Shown here one piece after another: positions 56,855 to 64,000 of a DNA stretch of 64,000 nt. The stretch's first letter is position 1; each line of letters begins with the position of its first letter. The position numbers and the translations under genes were made by a program. Source of the DNA: Colletotrichum lupini (Eukaryota; Ascomycota; Sordariomycetes; Glomerellales; Glomerellaceae); NCBI RefSeq assembly GCF_023278565.1, contig NC_064673.1, positions 2,852,001-2,916,000 on the forward strand. Direction: 5' to 3'. Below the pieces are notes generated by a model that was given only the letters and a program-made list of their open reading frames with translations, had not been told where the DNA came from and did no database searches.

Positions 56855-58075
56855 ATGTGTGGCCAACACGACGGTGAGGAGCTTACCCGCTCCACTGTCG
56901 TCACCTCTGTCTCGACTTCATCAGACCCCTTCCCCTGGGAATCTGGCATTTACGATGCTCATTGCCACCCCACGGACACCATGTCCACCATCGAGGCTAT
57001 ACCCAGTATGCGCGCCTCGACCCTAACCGTCATGGCCACCCGGAGCCAAGACCAGGCCCTCGTTGCTGAGGTTGCTGCGTCCCACGGTGTGCAGTCAAAG
57101 TACGAGCTGTCTCAGGGCCATCTGATTCCCTCCTTTGGCTGGCATCCGTGGTTCTCCTACCAGCTGTTCGATGACACCGTGCCCGAGACTGAGAGGACGT
57201 ACCATGAGGGCCAGCCAGACGCAAAGAAGCGCCATTACCAGGCCGTGCTAGCCCCCGCCCCTGAAGACCCCGACTTTCTCGACGCCCTGCCCACCCCGCG
57301 TTCTTTGTCGGCCTTTTTAGCCGATACCCGGGCCCGTCTCCAACATCACCCCCTGGCTCTAGTCGGCGAGGTTGGTCTCGACAAGGCCTTTCGCCTGCCC
57401 CAAGGACGAACGGACGCCGACGAGTCCTCTCGTCACCAGGCCCTTACCCCAGGTGGTCGCGAGGGGCGTCGTTTGGCGCCTCAACATGTCAAGATGCCCC
57501 ACCAGGTTGCCGTGCTGAAAGCTCAGCTGGCCCTCGCCGGTGAGCTTGGCCGTCCTGTGAGTGTCCACGGCGTCCAAGCCCACGGTGTTCTCCATGATAC
57601 CCTCTCTTCGCTGTGGAAGGGTCACGAGAAGGAGGTCGTCAGCAAGAAGAAGCGTCGCCTCGTTGCCGAAGGAGCCGAGGACTTTGATTCCGAGGACGAG
57701 TTTGAAGAGGATGAGTTTGGAAGGAAAGATATCCCGCTGAAGCCGTATCCGCCGCGGATATGCCTCCATTCGTACTCTGGACCTGCTGAGATGCTGAAGC
57801 AGTATACTAACCCAGCCATACCCGCACGCATGTTCTTTTCCTTTTCTTCGGCCATCAATATGGGTACCAAAGCTGGTGCTGATAAGATTGCTGAGGTTCT
57901 CCAAGCGTGTCCCGATAATAGCATTCTGGTTGAGAGTGACCTACACATCGCCGGTGAAGAGATGGATGCCAGGCTAGAGGAGATGTACAGAAAGGTGTGC
58001 GAGATTAAGAAGTGGACATTACAAGAGGGGGTGGAACGCATAGGGAAGAACTACCGGGAGTTCATCTTTGGTTGA
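56855..58075 (+). CDS. TatD-family metal-dependent hydrolase, Scn1-like
   Basis: Intronless, 406 residues. The TIM-barrel metal site is visible: D34-A-H36-C-H38 at the start of the barrel, Glu in L-V-G-E-V-G-L-D (about 170), His in S-V-H-G-V-Q-A-H-G-V (about 230), His in I-C-L-H-S-Y-S-G (about 310) and Asp in I-L-V-E-S-D-L-H (about 360). These are the conserved ligands of TatD DNases. The sequence resembles the fungal Scn1 (Cut9-interacting) subgroup. A lysine run and an acidic stretch (E-D-F-D-S-E-D-E-F-E-E-D-E, about 270-283) form a loop insertion not found in bacterial TatD. Likely activity is metal-dependent nuclease or phosphoesterase in cytosol or nucleus; the substrate is not proven. 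The first in-frame Met is used; it is close to the first motif, so little if any sequence is missing. Confidence 0.86.
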   Translation: MCGQHDGEELTRSTVVTSVSTSSDPFPWESGIYDAHCHPTDTMSTIEAIPSMRASTLTVMATRSQDQALVAEVAASHGVQSKYELSQGHLIPSFGWHPWFSYQLFDDTVPETERTYHEGQPDAKKRHYQAVLAPAPEDPDFLDALPTPRSLSAFLADTRARLQHHPLALVGEVGLDKAFRLPQGRTDADESSRHQALTPGGREGRRLAPQHVKMPHQVAVLKAQLALAGELGRPVSVHGVQAHGVLHDTLSSLWKGHEKEVVSKKKRRLVAEGAEDFDSEDEFEEDEFGRKDIPLKPYPPRICLHSYSGPAEMLKQYTNPAIPARMFFSFSSAINMGTKAGADKIAEVLQACPDNSILVESDLHIAGEEMDARLEEMYRKVCEIKKWTLQEGVERIGKNYREFIFG

Positions 58076-58733
58076 CGGGGGTACAAGATCCAGAAATACT
58101 ACCATGATGCCAAATACCTCTCCGTGATGGGCAGTAAAAAATGTTCATAATGTGCCTATGATAGACGTCGAACAAGGCAGCACGAATATCGCAGTCACAA
58201 CAACTTCCACACTCACCCGTAGATTGCGCATCTAATGCATTTATATCCAATAACCACACACGCGAAACCTCACGATTCCCTTCTCCCTCTTTATCACCAG
58301 CGATTTTCAACGGCCACGGACTTTGGGATGACGGCATGGATTTCGCTCACTGATGATTGCTTTACTTTGCACTCTTGGTTAGATACTTGATGTGTTCGAA
58401 TCAGTTCTTGTTAATCGTGATTATCTCTTCATCTCTTAATGGCTATGAGTATCTATATCGACACTCATACAATCCACGACACTGCTCCTGTTTAGCCCGC
58501 GGGCCAATAAACGCCGCCCACCTAGATAGTAAATATATACATAGCAAAAAAGGAACAAATAAAAACGCGTAAGAGAGAAAAAAAAATAGATGTGATATAG
58601 ATGCGGGATATCTCTACTAAATATCAATGTTTTATACTCAAAAAAAAACCGACTCTCTTTTCACTGCACTCCATATACATCCCCTCTCCTTCTCTACATG
58701 CTCGGACAAAAGACAAGACTACTCTATAGGAGT
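58076..58733. other. Convergent 3' intergenic region
   Basis: About 660 bp between convergent genes, AT-richer toward 58500-58650, consistent with 3' UTRs. No gene is seen. Confidence 0.45.
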
Positions 58734-58995
58734 CTAGTTCTTGGTCTCTCCCAGGACATCATCAATGTTGGACGCCGTATCCGACCCCGCGCTGGGGGTA
58801 TAGTCGCTGGACCCGGGCGTGTAGCTGCTGAACCCGTCCGAGACGATCACCGACGGCGCGGCGTGCTCGTCGTAGGCGGGGAGCACGTCGTCGCCCATGT
58901 ACTCCGCGAACGCAGTCGTCGGGGAGGGAGGGGTGATGATGGCGGGGCGCTGGAAGTGGGAGGGCATGAGGTGGTGCTGGTGCTGGCACGGCATC

Positions 58996-59037
<42 letters not shown>

Positions 59038-61215
59038 TGCTCCCTCATCCTCTGCCTCCGCTCCTCAGCAGCAACCATCTCCGAAACAAGGGTAGCAGCG
59101 TTACGGAACTCGGTAATCTCATCCGTCATGCTCTCCATCGTCTCAAAGTCCCTCTCAGACTCGGAAATGGAGGGCCGGCTGCTCATGAACGCCTGCTTCT
59201 CCTCGTCCCCTGCCGTGGTGCCGGCGGTGGTGAACATGCGGGACCAGAAGTCTGTGAGGGTGGCCTTGAAGGCTTCCTTGCGGGCTTCGCGGTAGTCGCG
59301 GCGGAGGGCGCGGCGGGAGTTCTTGCGTTCGCGGCGCTCTGCGCGGGACTCGCCGCTGTGGCGGGAGGATCTAGAGGAGGAGCGGGAGAGGATGCCGGCG
59401 CGGAGGAGGGCCAGGATTCCGATGAAGAGGAGGACCGCGACGGAGATTTTGGCGGGGAGGGGGAGGTGAGGGGGCCCGTGAGGGGGTCCATGAGGGCCTC
59501 CGTGCGGGCCGCCGTGAGGGCCTGGGGGAGGAGGGGGGAATCCCGGGGGCTGTTGGGAGTGTTAGTCTTTGCTGGTCTTGTGAAGAGGGGAGAATGGGGG
59601 ATGGACTTACGCCGTGGTGACCGTGAGGGCCGCGGTGGTCGCCTTCGTGGTCAAGGGGGTGCTCATGCTCAAAGTCGGGAGGGGGTCCCGGGGGCGGAGG
59701 GCCCGGGGGACCGGGAGGACCGCCGTGGTGAGGGCCATCGAAGGGAGGAGGAGGAGGGCCGTGGTGACCGTGGGAACCGGGACCATCATGAGGAGGCGGG
59801 GGAGGAGGAGGAGGACCGCCGTGGTGTCCGTGAGGTCCGTCAAAGGGAGGAGGCGGCGGTGGGCCGTGGTGGTCGTGAGGAGGTCCATGAGGAGGCTCGT
59901 CGAACGGCGGGGGAGGAGGGCCGTGGTGAGGTCCTCTCGGGGGAGGCTCAGGGGCATCCTCGGGGGGTCCATCGGGAGGACCCTCGGGAGGGGGCGGCAG
60001 GCAGTGGCAGAAGCCTGGAGGAGGGGGACCAGGTGGCGGGGGCTCGGTGTGGTTTCCCTTGGTGTGGTTGCCGCCGTGTCCGGGGAAGGGGAAGCCTGGG
60101 CACGAAGGGGGAGGACCGTGGGGACGACGGTCGTGGTGGTGGCCTTCTCTTCTGCCTCCGGGGTGACGGCCCTTGCCGTGGAAGCCGGGGCCACCACCTC
60201 CGCGGACGCGGTGCATGAGGGTGTCGATTACGCACTTCAAGGAGTCGCAGGAGCGGAAGCCGCGGTGGCTGGGAGGGAAGATGCCGTGTTCTTGGGCGAG
60301 GCGGGATTCCTTCTCGTGGATGGCGTGCTTCAAGGCGTGGAGCTGATGGCGCATGCACTCGAGGTCGTCAAGCTCCGCCAGGACCTTTTCATCGATCTCG
60401 GGGTGCTCCTCGGGGTGGTGAGGGCGGCGGTGGTCGTCGTCGTCGTGGCCGGGGCGATGGTGAGGAGGACGCTGTCCCTGCTCGCCGGGGTGGTTGTCCG
60501 GGTGGTTGCCAACATGGTGGTGAGGTGGCGGGGGGAAAGGAGGATCCTCGAGGAGTCCATCCTCGTCGTCGCCCGGGCGGGGAGGGTGTCCCTCGAACTC
60601 GGGGAGCGTCTGGGAGGGCGGAGGCGGGTGGACGTCCGAAGTGCGAACGTTGCCGGCGACCTCGATGATGGCGGCGGGGGCGGTCTGGCGGAAGCGAGCA
60701 ACGAAGGCGAGATCGGAGGCGAGGGTGCGGCCGGAGAGGGACTCGAGGGTGAAGCGGAGGAGCTGCTCGTCGCCGGCGCAGGTTGCGGACCAGGAGGCGA
60801 TAAAGGTCGACCCGTCGTGGTCGCCGGCAAAGGTGCCGCGGCCGAGAGTGTGACCGCCCTGGGAGAGGGCGTTGTCGTTTATCTTGATGTTAGGGTAGGC
60901 GCAGGGGGAAGGGGCCTCGAGGACTTCCAAGTGGAGGGTCTGTGATGTGTTAGGTTTGAGATGCTTCGGATGGTCAGGGGATGAACTAACGTAGGGCTTG
61001 GTCTGGTCCTCGTTGAAGCCCGGTGGGATGTCAAAGGTGACAAAGGTTGATGGTGAGGCATCTGGAAGATATTAGTCATGATGAAATGACGATGAGACTG
61101 CGGAATGGGAGATGAGAGGAGAATACATACCGGTGGCCTTTTCCATACCAATCTTGGACGGAGCAGCGCCGACGAGGGCCGGCGCGAGCAGGAGAGCCTG
61201 CGCCAAGCCACGCAT
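58734..61215 (-). CDS. Secreted/surface single-pass membrane protein rich in Pro, Gly and His
   Basis: Exons 61215-61131, 61061-60991, 60939-59611 and 59549-58734 (donors GTATGT, GTTAGT, GTAAGT) give 766 residues. A signal peptide (M-R-G-L-A-Q-A-L-L-L-A-P-A-L-V-G-A-A) is followed by a conserved-looking ectodomain at about 25-155, with T-F-V-T-F-D-I-P-P-G-F, two Cys and F-T-L-E-S-L-S-G-R-T-L. Then comes a roughly 300-residue low-complexity region of H-G-P-P/D-G-P-H type repeats, extremely rich in His, Pro and Gly, containing a Cys/Met-bearing helical island near 250-310. One membrane helix (V-A-V-L-L-F-I-G-I-L-A-L-L, about 529-541) and an Arg-rich stop-transfer follow. The cytosolic tail has a polyglutamine run from a CTG/CAG repeat. 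Domain function is unknown; a cell-wall-associated or metal-binding role is possible (inference from His content). Confidence 0.75.
58996..59034. repeat. CTG/CAG trinucleotide repeat encoding polyglutamine
   Basis: About 13 trinucleotide units with one interruption, lying within the cytosolic tail of the surface-protein gene; read on the minus strand as CAG (Gln). Likely length-polymorphic. Confidence 0.92.
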
Positions 61216-63536
61216 GATGGGCGGTTTGAGGGATGTTTGGTTGTTGGATGGGATATGAGGTTTACCCTCGTTGAGACTCAACGGTCGTCAACCCCTTGCT
61301 TGTCCAAGTAGGTTACAAATCCCCAAATGTTCGTATTTGAGAAATCCCTCTGCCTGGACTAAATGGGTCCTTGTCGTCAGTCGTCCTTTTAGTCGTCCTT
61401 TTGTTGTTGTGATGCGTTGAGTTGAGTTAGGGTAGGTCGGGTTGACGAGGAGTGAAGGGTGAAGGAATGACGGAGAGTGGACGGCAGGGTAAGGTGATAA
61501 ATGACTGCCTGGGTAGGTGTACGTAGTAGATATGTGAGTTGTCGAGTCGTGTATTGGCTGGTGGTGTGCGTTGGTTCGGTGTGCCAACTTATTTGTTGCT
61601 AGTCCAGTCGTCTTACACCGTCGATGATGTCTCACTCTCTCACACCCACACTTACAAAACCCCCTCCTTAGTGAAAACGAAACAATTATGGAAAAAAAGA
61701 ACGAATGGAAGGTATTCACACTTTCCACGGAGAGTGAAAAGTGATGAACTGAGATTTGGTGAGGAAGGAATGAGAAAAGAGAAAGAATGAAACTTGAAGG
61801 ATGGCAAAAGATGGAAACAAACACACCCAGGGAAGGAGAGAGGCAGTGTCGAGGGACTGCGCGTCCCTTCCCTCGAAGGTAAGGTACGAAGTACACTGAC
61901 AGTGAGAGCAAAGAGGCAAGTGGGCACATTCAGGGACACTCGCACCTGCCAACCTGCGCTGCGTAGATTGGGGCTGCGTGAGCTGCGCAATCCTCTCGGC
62001 GCCGCTGGACCGGTGGTGGCCAATCAGCGTCGATGAGCTGACGAGTCCCTCGAATTTGGTCAGGTACGTACTTGATGCTTGGCTCGTGCACTCCGAACTG
62101 CCAGTCCCGCGCCGGGGTCCACTTTCTCAAAGAGCCAATGGGAACCAGCGCATGTTAGCTAAGCACCGGACTGGTGGGGTTGATGCGATGGCCCTGGGAA
62201 TTATTTCTGCTCCTGTTTCTTCTCGACCGAACACAACACCAACACTAGTACCAAGAAAGGTAGTATATGGTGTTGCCGCCCTGCTGACTACGTAGTACGG
62301 ATACACTGCAGCTAGACTCCTAGACTATCAGAATGTGCAGAGACTGCTGCAGTGTCCCGCTTGCTGTGAGACTGGCCTCTGCTGTTGGTCCCTGCTGTTC
62401 TCACTGTTGGGCAAACCGCAGTGTCGGGTGGATCCCGAACCACGGGCTAAGCACCGGAACGTGGGGGGCGGCGCTAGTCTTCCGAGGTGACGGGGTCTCC
62501 ACCGTCGAGGCGATGAAGCGATGAACTCATGGGAATCCGGCACTGCTGCGCTGCACCTCTGCTGGACGCGCATTTTTTGCTTCCCGACTTCCTGGACGGC
62601 CACGCCGCTTCTGGTCCTTTGCCTTGGGGTTGTTTGATTATTTTCGGTCCCTCGGTCCACGATCGGGTGGAGCTATTTGCACCCATGCCACCTACGCAGT
62701 AGAACGGACGGAAATGGGTGGCCATGCGCATTACAGCCGACCCATTTTGGCATGTCACAGACTGTCCGTCCTCGTTGCCGCCGTGGGCGCGCGGGTCCTG
62801 CGCGACTGATAGCCGAATCAATGGCCACGAGGCCATCCACCTTTAAATGACGACGGCGTGGAACATGTGGTACGACAAAGTTCGGGGGCTCAAAGAGACC
62901 AGACCAGATGCAGAGAGAAGGGGGAGGAGAGGAACCTGATGAAGAGGAAAGAAGGCTCGTTCGCCTATGATTAAGCAATACACTAAGGTAGTCTCTTTCC
63001 AACGTAAACCTACAAGCATGTCCCGTGAGAACGCCCGAATGTGGGAATACCCGTCCGTATCTTGTAATGTTACGAAAGATGGATGAATATGCCGGATACG
63101 CCCCCCTTCCTCCGTTCTCCCCGGCCAACCCCCCGCCGTAGACTGCTAAATGGTTGGTTTAACCTACGGATACGCATGCAGGGCCGGTAAGGGAGATAGA
63201 TGTACGAGACGAACCAACAAACAGAACAAAACAAGCCTGGACAAAGACCACGCAACTCCTCGAGGCCCAAGCTTTACACCACTGACCACCCAAGAAACAA
63301 AATGTGTAGTCAACAATCCCACCCATCCACGCGTCAACTACTACGCAATAAGAGTTGCATGTATGTAACATGGCTCTCGGACTCTTTCGCCCCCCCCCCC
63401 CAACCAGGGAATCAAGTGATCTGCGAAACAATCGCAACTCTGCGGTTCTGCCCCCTAGATTGACAGGTAAAACCGTAGAACAGACCCCGCCATAACCTAG
63501 AGAGCATGAACAAGCAATCATACCGGCACCGACGTC
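61216..63536. other. Intergenic region, no supported gene
   Basis: About 2.3 kb. The first ~700 bp are probably the 5' region of the surface-protein gene. There is a poly-C run at about 63390-63402. Several short frames on both strands conflict and show no domain. Confidence 0.45.
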
Positions 63537-64000
63537 TTACAAGGGTGGCAGGAGGTCCTTCAACACTTGCACACGGGCCCGCGCCACGTCGGACCCTTGC
63601 TCGCCCTCGCCCATCAACACCATGATCTTGATCATTTTTGCTGCATCACGTTGATTAGCACACAGTGGACATGAAGCCAGGGAGTGAGAAACCACAAATC
63701 ACACAATGACGGAAACGAAAAAGAGAAAAAAGATAGAATAAGGGGGGTAAAACAACTCACCAATGTCGCTCCTAGCCCTCTGGAACAACGGATCCCGATC
63801 CGCCTCCTCCGCCGCGACAGGGTCCTTGCCCATCTCCCGCAGCACGCTCCCGATACACAGCGCCTCGAGGAACGCGCGGTGGTTGAAAACCCACCACACC
63901 CTCGCCTCGAGCTCAAAGATGTCAAACAGCAGAAAGAAGGACGTGATCGCCTCGTGCGCCGCCTCCAGCGTGCCCCGCGTATTCGAAGGACACTCTGCGC
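63537..64000 (-). CDS. C-terminal part of a gene running off the window, probable zinc-cluster regulator
   Basis: The last two exons of a minus-strand gene, 64000-63761 (continuing upstream) and 63640-63537, joined by a GTGAGT...GCAG intron. The visible 114 or so residues include I-T-S-F-F-L-L-F-D-I-F-E-L-E-A-R-V-W-W-V-F-N-H-R, then A-L-C-I-G-S-V-L-R-E, and end with V-L-K-D-L-L-P-P-L. The helical pattern is like the C-terminal end of fungal-specific transcription-factor domains, but the DNA-binding part lies outside the window, so this is a family-level guess. The 5' end is truncated by the window edge. Confidence 0.55.

Noticed and set aside
58698..60218. Plus-strand frame of 506 codons rich in Arg/Gly/Glu
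   Set aside because: It is the antisense shadow of the Pro/Gly/His-rich minus-strand gene, whose signal peptide, splice sites and membrane helix support the minus strand.
59614..60945. Plus-strand frame of 443 codons rich in Val/Arg/Gly
   Set aside because: Same reason: codon-bias shadow opposite the surface-protein exon.

Overview
The window looks like nuclear DNA of a filamentous ascomycete, most probably a Sordariomycete. The evidence is intron-containing genes with short GT-AG introns (54-110 bp), Pezizomycotina-type proteins (a Zn(II)2Cys6 regulator of the NIT-4/NirA type, NACHT-ankyrin and DUF7580-type proteins, Fis1, Spc24), and one sharply bounded AT-rich block with the signature of repeat-induced point mutation (RIP). 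In that block CpA/TpG dinucleotides have been almost entirely converted to TpA, leaving reading frames full of TAA/TAG. No species is assigned.

Layout. (1) 1-4552: normal-GC flank with no supportable gene. (2) 4555-22664: a three-level nest of dead transposable elements. The outermost is a Tc1/mariner-type DNA transposon with 43-bp terminal inverted repeats, a TA target duplication and a mutated DDE transposase. Into it inserted a Ty3/gypsy chromovirus, here called element B (6211-22579), with about 538-bp LTRs and a perfect CTTAG target duplication. Into B inserted a second, unrelated chromovirus, element A (8792-16854), with 189-bp LTRs and an AATAC/AATAT duplication. Subtracting the insertions leaves a 1,736-bp mariner and an 8.3-kb element B, both normal sizes, which supports the reconstruction. 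Element A also carries an unrecognised antisense reading frame downstream of its integrase-chromodomain. (3) 22667-25438: gene-free flank.

(4) 25439-37340: a possibly mitochondrial FMN-binding pyridoxamine-oxidase-like protein, then a fast-evolving group: three related minus-strand genes (only one keeps C2H2 zinc fingers), an uncertain damaged or mis-spliced coding remnant, a divergently transcribed DUF7580-type gene and a multi-pass membrane protein. (5) 37624-40403: NIT-4/NirA-like zinc-cluster regulator. (6) 42700-45231: NACHT-ankyrin STAND protein. (7) 46622-61215: mostly housekeeping genes: a RING-H2 E3 ligase, FIS1 (mitochondrial and peroxisomal fission), SPC24 (kinetochore), a small conserved membrane protein, a TatD/Scn1-type metal-dependent hydrolase, and a large single-pass surface protein rich in Pro/Gly/His. 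(8) 63537-64000: C-terminal end of a gene that runs off the window.

How it fits together. The element nest is genomically dead. Next to it lies an accessory neighbourhood of proteins typical of fungal allorecognition and innate-immunity-like repertoires; this functional reading is inference. From about 46 kb the content becomes conserved core genes. Intron positions were chosen by reading frame, splice consensus and family conservation. No alignment or search was run.
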